Assembly: GCA_947178455.1 (NCBI GenBank)
Contig: CAMWYI010000003.1
Location: forward strand, 1 to 32,111
DNA from: an uncultured Alistipes sp.
Lineage (GTDB): Bacteria > Bacteroidota > Bacteroidia > Bacteroidales > Rikenellaceae
Length of the DNA stretch: 32,111 bases
Reading direction: 5' to 3'
The position numbers and the translations under genes were made by a program. The first letter of the stretch is position 1. Each line of letters begins with the position of its first letter. The notes below the pieces were generated by a model, which saw nothing but the letters and a program-made list of their open reading frames with translations, was not told where the DNA came from and did no database searches. This document shows positions 17,655-27,038 of the stretch, one piece after another.

Positions 17655-19412
17655 TTATTTCGATTTTTCACTCACGTACTGTTCGATTTGCTTGCGGTAG
17701 TCCTCGAACTTCTCCGACTTCCACTCCGAGTAGTTCATCTGGCGGAAGAGGTTGATGAGGCCCTTGAAGAACTGCGAGCAGGCCTCGAAATCGGCGAATC
17801 CGAAGTCGCGGCGGCAGATTTCGAGCACCATTTTGTACATCATCCGCTGACGCTCCATCGGGCAGTTGGCGTCGATGGCATCGAACGCATCCTGCTGCAA
17901 AATCACGAAGTCGATCAGCTCCGATTTCCAGAACCGTTCGTGATACTCAACGGGCACACCGTCGTCGCCGAGGATGTTGATTTGGTCGTTGGCCTCCTTG
18001 CCGCGCTGCACGATAGTTTTGCCCGCATACACGAGGTCGACCCAGTCTTTCTCGATGTGTTCGTCGAGGTAGGCGCGGATTTCGGGATACTCCAAGTACT
18101 TCGAATAGGAATCGAGCGGGTCGATAGCCGGATAGCGTTTCGAGTCGGCACGTCCCTGCGACAGGGCATAGAAACAGCGGGCCGCTTTCTTGGTCGATTC
18201 GGTTACGGGTTCTTTGAGGTTACCGCCCGCGGGCGACACCGTACCGAGGAACGTCACCGAACCGGTCGCGCCGTTGTTGAGTTTCACCAAACCGGCACGC
18301 GAATAGAAATTCGAGATAATCGCCGACAAGTCCATCGGGAAAGCGTCCTGACCGGGCAGCTCCTCCAAACGGTTCGACATCTCGCGCAGCGCCTGCGCCC
18401 AACGCGACGTCGAGTCGGCCATGACCAACACTTTCAAGCCCATCGAACGGTAGTACTCGCCGATGGTCATACCCGTGTAGACCGACGCTTCACGCGCCGC
18501 AACGGGCATGTTCGACGTATTGCAAATGATAATCGTACGTTCCATGAGCTTGTGGCCCGTGCGAGGGTCGACCAGTTCGGGGAACTCCTTGAAAATCTCG
18601 ACCACCTCGTTGGCACGCTCGCCGCACGCCACCATGATGATGATGTCGGCATCGGCCTGTTTCGAGATAGCGTGCTGCAACACCGTCTTGCCCGCACCGA
18701 ACGGCCCCGGAATGAAGCCCGTACCGCCCTCGGCCATCGGGTTGAACGTGTCGATAGGCCGCACGCCCGTCTCCATGATGCGCGACGGACGGGGTTTCTC
18801 GGTATAGCAGCGCACGGCCTGCTTGACGGGCCATTTCTGTACCATCGTCACGTTGTGGTCGTGTCCCTCGGCATCGGTAATTACAGCAACGGTGTCGGTC
18901 ACCTTGTATTTACCGGCCGCAGCGACGCTCTTCACGGTGTAGGTATCGGTCATCGTGAACGGCACCATGATTTTGTGCATCACCCACTGCTCCTTGACCT
19001 CGCCCAGCCAAGCGGCAGCGGTCACCTTGTCGCCCGCTTTGGCCAATGGAGAAAAATCCCATTCGGCGTTGTAGTCGATCGGGTCGGTAATCGAACCGCG
19101 AGCAATGAAAAGCCCATCCATCTTTTCGAGGTCGTTTTGCAGACCGTCGTAATTGCGCGACAGCATGCCGGGAGCCAGCGTCGCTTCGAGCATGTGGCCC
19201 TCGAACTCCACGCGGTCGCCGATTTTCAGTCCGCGCGTGCTGTCGAAGACCTGCACATAGGCGTCGTCGCCCATGACCTTGATGACCTCGGCCATCATCT
19301 TGGTATCCCCCGCATACACGTAGCAGATTTCGTTCTGGCCTACGGCTCCGTCGGCCTTCACGATGACGATGTTCGAGATGATACCGTGTACTCGTCCAGT
19401 AGTTTTCATCAA
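17655..19412 (-). CDS. ntpA: V/A-type ATP synthase subunit A (catalytic)
   Basis: P-loop GPFGAGKTVLQHAISKQ; VACGERANEVVEIFKEFPEL; ADSTSRWAQALREMSNRLEELPG. Confidence 0.96.
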   Translation of the reverse strand: MMKTTGRVHGIISNIVIVKADGAVGQNEICYVYAGDTKMMAEVIKVMGDDAYVQVFDSTRGLKIGDRVEFEGHMLEATLAPGMLSRNYDGLQNDLEKMDGLFIARGSITDPIDYNAEWDFSPLAKAGDKVTAAAWLGEVKEQWVMHKIMVPFTMTDTYTVKSVAAAGKYKVTDTVAVITDAEGHDHNVTMVQKWPVKQAVRCYTEKPRPSRIMETGVRPIDTFNPMAEGGTGFIPGPFGAGKTVLQHAISKQADADIIIMVACGERANEVVEIFKEFPELVDPRTGHKLMERTIIICNTSNMPVAAREASVYTGMTIGEYYRSMGLKVLVMADSTSRWAQALREMSNRLEELPGQDAFPMDLSAIISNFYSRAGLVKLNNGATGSVTFLGTVSPAGGNLKEPVTESTKKAARCFYALSQGRADSKRYPAIDPLDSYSKYLEYPEIRAYLDEHIEKDWVDLVYAGKTIVQRGKEANDQINILGDDGVPVEYHERFWKSELIDFVILQQDAFDAIDANCPMERQRMMYKMVLEICRRDFGFADFEACSQFFKGLINLFRQMNYSEWKSEKFEDYRKQIEQYVSEKSK

Positions 19413-19424
19413 TGATGTATGTTT

Positions 19425-20261
19425 TTATTTATTTCTTGCAATCAGTTCCCGACCGTCCAGTTCGGACATCAGCCGGTCGAACATCGCACGGCCGCGAGCG
19501 GCATCGAGCAGCGTCCAGCGGGCCACGATATTCATCCGCACCAGATACGAAAGAATGGCATCGACGTCGAAATAGTCGAATTGCGACAATTCCGACGCCT
19601 CGTTCCAGCGAATCAGGTCGATTTTGTGCTCTTTTTCCAGCAGATTGGGTTCGTCGTTCACCGCCGCTATCACGCCGTCGATGTAGGGCAGTTCGCCCCG
19701 CAGGCCGAAATCCGCCGCCGAGCTGCGTTGCAGCTGGTCGACCACATCGCCGCCGCCCACCGTCACCTCTTCGACCGGACGCCCCGTCGCACGGGCCGTC
19801 ACTGCCGCCGCCACGTTGCGCAGCGTGCGGTCGAACTCGGCCCAAGCGCGCAGAAAATCGCTTCCCTGCCGCCGGCACTGCGCATAGTAGGCCTCGAACA
19901 GCGCGGCCTCGAAGCGTTGCGTCGTGTCGACCGTCTCGGCATCCTCGCCTTCGGGGTCGGCGAACGCACGCACCACCGCAGCCAATGCTTCGGGCAGTTG
20001 CTTGGGGGCTTTCAGCTCCTCCGCCAGCTCCTCTCTCGTGAGGCTTCCCAGCGGATTGAACGCGGCCCTCCCCGCGCGCAAGGCGACCAGATTTTCGCAA
20101 TCGTAGTAACCGTAAAGCAGGCGCACCTGACGGGCGTCGGAGGCCTTCACCCCGTCGAGAATCTCGGCGACGATGGCCGCGACGTCGAACCCTTTGTTCT
20201 CGCCGTCGAGCGCATACTCCCGCAGTCCGGCTACCAGACTGTAATAATTCGTGCGGAACAT
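19425..20261 (-). CDS. DUF2764-like V-ATPase-associated protein (possible subunit C counterpart)
   Basis: MFRTNYYSLVAGLREYALDGENKGFDVAAIVAEIL...; located between E and A in the ATPase operon. Confidence 0.8.
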   Translation of the reverse strand: MFRTNYYSLVAGLREYALDGENKGFDVAAIVAEILDGVKASDARQVRLLYGYYDCENLVALRAGRAAFNPLGSLTREELAEELKAPKQLPEALAAVVRAFADPEGEDAETVDTTQRFEAALFEAYYAQCRRQGSDFLRAWAEFDRTLRNVAAAVTARATGRPVEEVTVGGGDVVDQLQRSSAADFGLRGELPYIDGVIAAVNDEPNLLEKEHKIDLIRWNEASELSQFDYFDVDAILSYLVRMNIVARWTLLDAARGRAMFDRLMSELDGRELIARNK

Positions 20262-20265
20262 GCTG

Positions 20266-20883
20266 TTACGCATTAAAAAGCAGTTGAGCGACTTTCTCGC
20301 GCAGGTATTCGCCGAGCAGCGCCTCGACATCGGCATCGGAGAACGAAATGTAGTAACCGCCCTCTTTCGCGCCGACTTTGAAGCCGCTCTTCACCTCTTT
20401 CGAGTAGCCGACTTCGATACCGGCCGCCAGCAAGTGCTGCGCTTCGGCCGCTATCGCCGCATCGAGCTTTTCGCGGGCGGATTCGGGCAGCAGCGCCTGC
20501 AACGAGACCTTGCCCGAATCGGTACCGTTCCAATTCTTGGCCACCGCAATCAGCATCTCTTTGATAAAAGCGGCATCCATACCGGCGGCCTTGATGCCCT
20601 CGCCCGTCGCACGGGCCACGATTGCCGAAGCGATTTCCGATTTGATTTTCGCGACGGCCTGTTTACCGGCCAATGCGATTTCGGACATGGTGTTCTTGCC
20701 GACGTCCTCCGCCTTGCTCTCGGCCTGCCGCACGATGTCGGCAGCCTGCGCACGCGCTTCGGCGAGCAGTTGTTCGGCCTGCTTCTTGGCATCGGCCACC
20801 AGACGGTCGGCCTCGGCACGTCCCTTTTCCAGTCCTTCGGCGTAAAGTTTCTGCGTCAGCTGGTCCAATTTCGTATTGTCCAT
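20266..20883 (-). CDS. ntpE: V/A-type ATP synthase subunit E
   Basis: MDNTKLDQLTQKLYAEGLEKGRAEADRLVADAKKQAEQLLAEARAQAADIV, stalk coiled-coil; first gene of the operon. Confidence 0.88.
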   Translation of the reverse strand: MDNTKLDQLTQKLYAEGLEKGRAEADRLVADAKKQAEQLLAEARAQAADIVRQAESKAEDVGKNTMSEIALAGKQAVAKIKSEIASAIVARATGEGIKAAGMDAAFIKEMLIAVAKNWNGTDSGKVSLQALLPESAREKLDAAIAAEAQHLLAAGIEVGYSKEVKSGFKVGAKEGGYYISFSDADVEALLGEYLREKVAQLLFNA

Positions 20884-20927
20884 AGGTATCTGTTTTTGTA
20901 ATTTTTTCGGTTTGCCTCTGTGGAGCA

Positions 20928-20935
20928 CAAAGTTA
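20928..20935 (-). promoter_or_regulatory. Candidate -7 box of the V-ATPase operon promoter
   Basis: Minus strand TAACTTTG about 45 nt upstream of subunit E start, downstream of the tRNA-Gln terminator; -33 element not clear. Confidence 0.5.
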
Positions 20936-20989
20936 AAAATAATTTCGGGAATCGGAAAAATCCGCCGCACCGAATTGCACCCCACCCCA

Positions 20990-21030
20990 ACAAAAAATCG
21001 GGACACCCTCGATAAAAGAGTGTCCCGATT
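20990..21030 (-). terminator. Intrinsic terminator of tRNA-Gln unit
   Basis: Minus strand AATCGGGACACTC...GAGGGTGTCCCGATT followed by TTTTTTG. Confidence 0.8.
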
Positions 21031-21035
21031 CGGTG

Positions 21036-21106
21036 TTGAGCTACCAAGATTCGAACTTGGAATAACAGGACCAGAATCTGTTGTGTTACCATTACACCAT
21101 AGCTCA
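21036..21106 (-). tRNA. tRNA-Gln (anticodon CTG)
   Basis: Minus strand TGAGCTATGGTGTAATGGTAACACAACAGATTCTGGTCCTGTTATTCCAAGTTCGAATCTTGGTAGCTCA; acceptor TGAGCTA/TAGCTCA; anticodon loop TTCTGGT. Confidence 0.88.
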
Positions 21107-21210
21107 ATGTCCTTTTCGACGCTGCAAAAGTAGAACTTTATTTTTCAACTGCAAAAAAATCGACAAAATTTTTCATACCTTTGGAGGTATCATCCAAAAA
21201 CTCGAACGTT

Positions 21211-22524
21211 ATGAGCATTAAACTCCGCCTCACGGCGATGAATTTCCTGCAATTCGCCATTTGGGGCTCTTATTTAGTCTGCATCGGCAACTTTCTCGGC
21301 CGCGTCGGGCTGGGCGATTACATCTCGTGGTTCTACGTGGCACAGGGCGTCGTGTCGATTTTCATGCCCGCCGTCATCGGCGCTATCGCCGACAAATTCG
21401 TCGAACCGCAGCGGCTGCTCGGGCTCTCGCACCTGCTCGCCGGCGGATTCATGCTGCTGGCCGCCTACTTCGGCTATCAGGCTACCGTCCTGACCGAAGC
21501 AGGCCTCGCGACCTCGATTGCCCCCATTTTCACGGCCTACTGCGCGAGCGTGGCATTCTACATGCCCACCATCGCCCTCTCCAACACGGTGGCGTTCTCC
21601 GTCCTGAAACGCAACGGATTCGACACCGTGCGCGACTTCCCGCCTATCCGCGTCTTCGGCACCGTCGGTTTCATCGCCGCCATGTGGTTCGTCAATTTCT
21701 TCGGCTTCGGACTGCCGCAGGCCGCGCAATTCACCTACATGCAGCTGGTCGTTTGCGCCGTTTTCGGGTTCGTGCTCGGACTGTACGCCTTCACGCTGCC
21801 CCGATGCCCTATCGACCGCTCGGCGCAGCAGACCGAACGCAAAAGCTGGGCCCAACGGCTCGGACTGGACGCTTTTGTGCTCTTCAAACAAAAGAAAATG
21901 GCGCTGTTCTTCATCTTTTCGATGCTGCTGGGCGTCTCGCTCCAAATCACCAACGGCTATGCTACGCCCTACATCAACAGCTTCGCGGCCGTCTCGACCG
22001 ACTGGTTCGCCCAAAATCCGACGCTGCTGGTTTCGGTGTCGCAGGTCTCCGAAGCGCTGTGCATTCTGCTGATTCCGTTCTTCCTCAAACGCTTCGGCAT
22101 CAAGAACGTGATGCTCATGGCGATGTTCGCATGGGTGCTGCGGTTCGGATTCTTCGGCATCGGCACGACCCAGAACGCCGTCGGTGTGTCGCTGCTCTTC
22201 CTCTCGTGCATCGTCTACGGCGTGGCGTTCGACTTCTTCAACGTTTCGGGCGCGCTGTTCGTCGAGCAGGAGGCCGCCAAGCCCATGCAGGCCAGCGCAC
22301 AGGGGTTGTTCATGTTGATGACCAACGGCATCGGCGCATCGGTCGGCACGTGGCTGGCCGGAAAAATCGTCACGCACTACTGCGACTGGAACGGCGGCTA
22401 TCTGCTGGCCCGCGAGGGCGTCGCAGGCGGCTGGCCCACGACGTGGGGCATCTTCGCCGGTTATGCGCTGGTGGTGGGCGTGGTCTTCGCGGCGGTGTTC
22501 CGCTACAAACACAAAGCGGCTTAA
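21211..22524 (+). CDS. MFS permease, nucleoside:H+ symporter (NupG-like) family
   Basis: MSIKLRLTAMNFLQFAIWGSYLVCIGNFLGRVGLGDYISWFYVAQGVVSIFMPAVIGAIADKF; 12-TM pattern. Confidence 0.85.
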   Translation: MSIKLRLTAMNFLQFAIWGSYLVCIGNFLGRVGLGDYISWFYVAQGVVSIFMPAVIGAIADKFVEPQRLLGLSHLLAGGFMLLAAYFGYQATVLTEAGLATSIAPIFTAYCASVAFYMPTIALSNTVAFSVLKRNGFDTVRDFPPIRVFGTVGFIAAMWFVNFFGFGLPQAAQFTYMQLVVCAVFGFVLGLYAFTLPRCPIDRSAQQTERKSWAQRLGLDAFVLFKQKKMALFFIFSMLLGVSLQITNGYATPYINSFAAVSTDWFAQNPTLLVSVSQVSEALCILLIPFFLKRFGIKNVMLMAMFAWVLRFGFFGIGTTQNAVGVSLLFLSCIVYGVAFDFFNVSGALFVEQEAAKPMQASAQGLFMLMTNGIGASVGTWLAGKIVTHYCDWNGGYLLAREGVAGGWPTTWGIFAGYALVVGVVFAAVFRYKHKAA

Positions 22525-22533
22525 CCGAAAAGC

Positions 22534-22566
22534 AAAGGGCGACCCGAACGGTCGCCCTTTTTTATT
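22534..22566 (+). terminator. Intrinsic terminator after the MFS gene
   Basis: AAAGGGCGACC-CGAAC-GGTCGCCCTTT followed by TTTATT. Confidence 0.88.
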
Positions 22567-22615
22567 GGATCGGGAGCGCAGACGAGGATGAGAGCCGTCA
22601 AAACGGTCTATCGCG

Positions 22616-25510
22616 TTAATAAAGGTTGTCGTACATCGACTCGCTCTTGTCGTATTTCAGGTCGGACAAGGAACCGGCCTTGACTCCGATGTTGAAGCTC
22701 CAGCTGCGGTGGAATCCGAACGGAATCCACGAGAACGACATCTGCCAGCAGTGCAGGTCGCGCGTAATGGAAATCGACGAGGTAGTCAGCTTCCGCTGCA
22801 TGATGTCGAAACCGCCTTGGAACGTAATGCCCATCTTCGGCGTCAGGTTGAGCGAACCGTTGAATCCGATGGTCTGCGTCACGTTTTTGCGATAGCCCGT
22901 CGTGCCGTTGTTGACGTACGAAATCGAGTAGTTGATAGCGTAATTGAACCCGAAGTTCCACGGCAGCGAGAAATCGTAGTAACTCCGCGCCATGTACTGC
23001 CGCCGCAAGACCGGATCCATGTGGCCGTAAGGGTCGTAGAACGGGTTTTGGTATTCGGGCGGGATGCTCGTGATGTCGTTGATAGCCGGGTCGCTGCGGT
23101 CTTGGCGCGATTTGAACGTATAGCCGAACGACCACCCCGTCGACACGATGCGGCCCGGGAAAAAGAGCTTGTCGTAGCGTTTGCCTTCGGGCGTCACGCG
23201 GTAGGGATCCAACGTTGCCGATAAATTGATACCGAAATTATTGAATAGCGTCGTGCGGAACGACACCGGAATGGTCGACAGCCGCATCGAGTCGGCCAAG
23301 AAGTTGTACGAACCGCTGATGCGCAGTTCGTCGATGAGCTTGATTTTCCGCACGCCCGACGTATCGCGTTTCGACAGCACTTTCATCTCCAAGTTCTGCG
23401 ACAGCGAGAAGTTCATCGACATCGAACGGCCCGACGACGGCACGCCGTAGGCATTCACCGCATAGGGCGAATAGGTGTTCGTGCGGCCCGACGCATCGGA
23501 CTGGTAGGTGCTGTAATAGCCGTAGCTCGGATTGGTGAAATCGGGCGCATAGGAGAATCCGAACGAGGGCGTCAGCGTGTGCCTGATAGCCTGTATTTTA
23601 CGATCCCGCCGCTTTTTAGTAAAATCGTACATGCCGTAGACGGTCGTCGAGGCCGACACGCTCATCTGGTAATTGTACAACCGGTAGAACCCGTAGTTGG
23701 CCGGAAGCGTATCGACTTTGTTCAGCACCGGATTCCACTCGAAATCCACCTTCTTGAAATACCACTTCTCGGTGTAGTTGAACGACGGCGACACGTTGAT
23801 GTAGTTGAACAGGTTGAACGACGCCGACACCGGCAAGCTGTGTTCGATGCCGTTGCGCATGTTGTCCAGCGTCTTGCGGGTGAACATTTCGGATTCGGTC
23901 GCCGTCACCGAGTTGGTCATCTTGGCGGTGTACTGCATGGCGATTTTCTCGTACCAGCGGTCTTTGCCCGTCTTCTCCTTGCGTTTGAAGGGGTAGATGC
24001 GCGACACGTTGAAGACGATGTTGGGCAGCGTCACCGACAGGGTCTTGTTCTGCGAGTTCTGCGACACGGCCATGTTCGCCGACAGCGAGAAAGGCGTGCC
24101 GGCCCAGTTCTTCGAGTAGGAAATCGTCGAGTTGGTCTGCGTCGCCAGAATGTCGTTGAGGTTGGTCGCCGAATAGCGGCTGTAACCGCTCGTCGCGAAG
24201 TTGACCGACGCCGAGAACGTCGACCCCGGATTGGCTTTGGGGTCTTGCGAATGGGTCCACTGCAAGCGGAAGTTCTTTTGCTTGATGTAGTCGGGTTCGC
24301 CCTTTTCGCCCGTCTTGACATTGGAGTACTGCATGTTGAAACTGCCGCTGTACTTGTAGCGCTTGACGTAGCGCGACGCGGCCGACGCCTCCCACGAACC
24401 GAGCGTATAGAATCCGCCGCGCAGGGCGAGGTCGGCATGCTGGCCCAGCGTGAAGTAATAGCCCATGTCGCGCAGGAAGAAGCCCTTGCTGTACTCCTCG
24501 CCGTAGGTCGGCATCAGGAAACCCGACTTGGGCCCCATGCTGATAGGGAAAAATCCTTCGGGTATGCCGAGAAAGTAAATCGGCACGTCCTCCAACACCA
24601 GATAGGCAGGCCCCGTAACCACCTTTTTGCCCGGAATGACCTTCGCTTTGGTCATCGCCAAGTAGAAGTGCGGGTGGTCGGTTTCGTCGCAGGTGGTGTA
24701 TTTGCCGTGCTGGATGTTGATTACGTTGTCGGGCATCTTCTTCACGCTGCCGCCCACTAACCAGCCGTCGCCCTGCTGCGTCGCCACGCCCTTGATTTTC
24801 GCCTTTTGCGAATCGAGGTTGTAGGTGATGGTGTCCATTTGATAGGAGGCCGACCCGTCCGAGTATTCGGGCTTGGTGACGATAGGACGGCCGTCGAGCG
24901 TATCGGGCTTGCCGTAGGCATAGACCAGCTTGCTGTTCATGTCGATGCGCATGAAGTCGGCCGTCAGGTTGTTTTTCTCGTAGGTGATGTCGCCCTTGTT
25001 GTAGATGTAGACCAGCCGGTTGCGCACGTCGTAGACCAGCGAGTCGCTGTTCTTGCCGAAAATCGGTTTGTCGAGGAATGCGCTCGGTTCTTTGGGGCCT
25101 CCCTCCACCGGACGGCCCAGCGTGTCGGATTGCTCGGAGCGTTCGTTGCGCATCGAATCCAGTTCGGTCTCCTTGCGGGCGACCAGCGAATCGACCCGCG
25201 CCGAAAAGAGCGAATCGCGCTCCTCCTGCGACAAAACGACGGAATCACTATTGCGACGCGCGAGGTTGCGTTCGGCCCGCCGCGCCCGACGCTGCTCGGC
25301 CCGCGACGGCGCGGGGTCGACGAGGCGGCCTTCCGGCAACTCGGCCGCACGAGCCGTATCGCCCAGCGACGCAGGCATTTCGCTCCGCACGACCGTATCG
25401 GGTTCTTCGACCACGACCAGCGCACGGGCCCCGCCCCGCCCCAGCACGAACTGTGCGAAGAACACGACGACGGCCGCCGACAGCGCATATTTCCCTCTCG
25501 TTTTGCCCAA
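22616..25510 (-). CDS. lptD: LPS-assembly protein LptD-like outer membrane protein; likely TTG start
   Basis: OstA-like region (DVRNRLVYIYNKGDITYEKNNLTADFMRIDMNSKLVYAYG) then LptD region (VPIYFLGIPEGFFPISMGPKSGFLMPTYGEE) and a beta-barrel. From TTG at 25510: (M)GKTRGKYALSAAVVVFFAQFVLGRGGARA resembles a signal peptide. Confidence 0.87.
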   Translation of the reverse strand: MGKTRGKYALSAAVVVFFAQFVLGRGGARALVVVEEPDTVVRSEMPASLGDTARAAELPEGRLVDPAPSRAEQRRARRAERNLARRNSDSVVLSQEERDSLFSARVDSLVARKETELDSMRNERSEQSDTLGRPVEGGPKEPSAFLDKPIFGKNSDSLVYDVRNRLVYIYNKGDITYEKNNLTADFMRIDMNSKLVYAYGKPDTLDGRPIVTKPEYSDGSASYQMDTITYNLDSQKAKIKGVATQQGDGWLVGGSVKKMPDNVINIQHGKYTTCDETDHPHFYLAMTKAKVIPGKKVVTGPAYLVLEDVPIYFLGIPEGFFPISMGPKSGFLMPTYGEEYSKGFFLRDMGYYFTLGQHADLALRGGFYTLGSWEASAASRYVKRYKYSGSFNMQYSNVKTGEKGEPDYIKQKNFRLQWTHSQDPKANPGSTFSASVNFATSGYSRYSATNLNDILATQTNSTISYSKNWAGTPFSLSANMAVSQNSQNKTLSVTLPNIVFNVSRIYPFKRKEKTGKDRWYEKIAMQYTAKMTNSVTATESEMFTRKTLDNMRNGIEHSLPVSASFNLFNYINVSPSFNYTEKWYFKKVDFEWNPVLNKVDTLPANYGFYRLYNYQMSVSASTTVYGMYDFTKKRRDRKIQAIRHTLTPSFGFSYAPDFTNPSYGYYSTYQSDASGRTNTYSPYAVNAYGVPSSGRSMSMNFSLSQNLEMKVLSKRDTSGVRKIKLIDELRISGSYNFLADSMRLSTIPVSFRTTLFNNFGINLSATLDPYRVTPEGKRYDKLFFPGRIVSTGWSFGYTFKSRQDRSDPAINDITSIPPEYQNPFYDPYGHMDPVLRRQYMARSYYDFSLPWNFGFNYAINYSISYVNNGTTGYRKNVTQTIGFNGSLNLTPKMGITFQGGFDIMQRKLTTSSISITRDLHCWQMSFSWIPFGFHRSWSFNIGVKAGSLSDLKYDKSESMYDNLY

Positions 25511-25590
25511 AATTCCAAAAAATTCCGTAACTTTGCCGACAAGTCGGCAAAACGCCCCCGAATCCCCCGAAAAGGGTTCGGGACAACCGC

Positions 25591-25622
25591 CAAAGATACG
25601 AATAAGTGAGCGCAAACCCAAA
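25591..25622 (-). promoter_or_regulatory. Promoter for lptD
   Basis: Minus strand TTTG (25622-25619) - 20 nt - TATCTTTG (25598-25591). Confidence 0.7.
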
Positions 25623-25706
25623 TTTATTTGGAGTTTGCCGAGCGGAAGTATCTTCGGCAAAGCCAAAGTACGAATAAATTTAAGAAAACAGCGAATCGCC
25701 CCGAAT

Positions 25707-27026
25707 ATGCAACCTCGTCCCCTTACTCGCGCTGCCGCGAAATCGTCGGGTTCGACCCGAAACCGCACTCCGCGCCAGAATCGGCCGCTTCGGCCGGTCG
25801 CGTTCGTGTTGTCCGTGCTGTTTTCGCTTTTGGCCGGAAACGCCGTCTCGGCCGCCCAGCCCGCACGCGGCATCAGCGTCATCGTGCTCGACGCCGGACA
25901 CGGCGGCAACGACCCGGGCGCCCACTATTCGGGCGTTTACGAAAAGGACATCACGCTGAAAGTGGTCTTGCGGCTCGGCAAACGCATCGAGCAGGAGATG
26001 CCGGGCGTGAAAGTGGTCTACACGCGCAAGACCGACAAACAGCTGGGCGAGACCAAAAACGAAGACCTCCAAGCCCGCGCCGACATCGCGAACCGTGCGG
26101 GCGGCGACCTGTTTCTGTCGGTGCACGTCAACGCCTCGCATTTCGCAGCAGCACGGGGCACCGAGACGCTCGTCATGGGCGAATCGACCAAAGAACAACG
26201 CTACAACGGCGATGCGCTCTACGAGAATCACCGCGACGACCTCATCGACATGTCCGACGAACGCACGGCCGCTATCGTCCGCGCCTACATCCAAAACCTG
26301 CAATTCACCTACGGCGAATACAGTTTGGCGCTGGCCAACTGCATCCAGCAGAATTACAAGGCTTCGGGCCGCAGTTCGCGCGGCGTGAAACCCCAGCTGC
26401 TGCGGGTGCTCTATGCTACGGACATGCCGGGCGTGTTGACCGAAATCGGTTTTCTGTCGAATGCCAAAGATGCGGCTTATATGAAATCCGACAAGGGCAT
26501 CAACGAAATCGTGCAGGCGCTGCTGCGTTCCGTGAAAGAGTACTCGGCACGCCTTTCGCAGCTGCGCGGCGACGTCTCGGCCGACGCTCCCCAAACGCCG
26601 CGTCCGAAAGTCGAGCGCACGCCCCTACCCGATACGAAACCCGCCACCACATCTGCACCTGCTGCCGCCCAGCCGTCCGCGACCGACAAATCGGCTTCCC
26701 GACCGGCACAGCAGCAGCCCGCCGCACAGCCCCAGCGTCCGGCACCCGCATCGACCCCGCAGTCGTCGGAAGCCGACGACGCGCAGCCCGTCCGTTTCGC
26801 CGTGCAAATCAAGGCGGCCGAAAAAACGCTTCCGGCCGGTTCGGAAGAGCTCCGCAGCTACCGCAACGAAGCGCGGCAGCTGCTCGGCGAGGGACGCTAC
26901 CGATACAAATACTGCGTGGGGTCGTATGCGACCTACGCCGAAGCGCATCTCCGATTGGGCGAAGTGCGCAAAGAGTTCCCCGATGCCTTCATCGTGCGCT
27001 ATCGGGGCTCGCGAATCGTCAAATAA
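25707..27026 (+). CDS. N-acetylmuramoyl-L-alanine amidase (Amidase_3) with C-terminal SPOR-like region
   Basis: SVIVLDAGHGGNDPGAHYSGVYEKDITLKVVLRLGKRIE; SVHVNASHF; LTEIGFLSNAKDAAYM; Pro/Ala/Gln-rich linker; C-terminal FAVQIKAAE...YCVGSYATYAEAHLRLGEVRKEFPDAFIVRYRGSRIV. Confidence 0.93.
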   Translation: MQPRPLTRAAAKSSGSTRNRTPRQNRPLRPVAFVLSVLFSLLAGNAVSAAQPARGISVIVLDAGHGGNDPGAHYSGVYEKDITLKVVLRLGKRIEQEMPGVKVVYTRKTDKQLGETKNEDLQARADIANRAGGDLFLSVHVNASHFAAARGTETLVMGESTKEQRYNGDALYENHRDDLIDMSDERTAAIVRAYIQNLQFTYGEYSLALANCIQQNYKASGRSSRGVKPQLLRVLYATDMPGVLTEIGFLSNAKDAAYMKSDKGINEIVQALLRSVKEYSARLSQLRGDVSADAPQTPRPKVERTPLPDTKPATTSAPAAAQPSATDKSASRPAQQQPAAQPQRPAPASTPQSSEADDAQPVRFAVQIKAAEKTLPAGSEELRSYRNEARQLLGEGRYRYKYCVGSYATYAEAHLRLGEVRKEFPDAFIVRYRGSRIVK

Positions 27027-27038
27027 GAACAACACAGT

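Noticed and set aside
25053-25706. N-terminal extension of the amidase ORF
   Set aside because: Overlaps lptD coding sequence antisense and lies upstream of predicted promoters. ATG at 25707 followed by a basic and hydrophobic segment is a better start.
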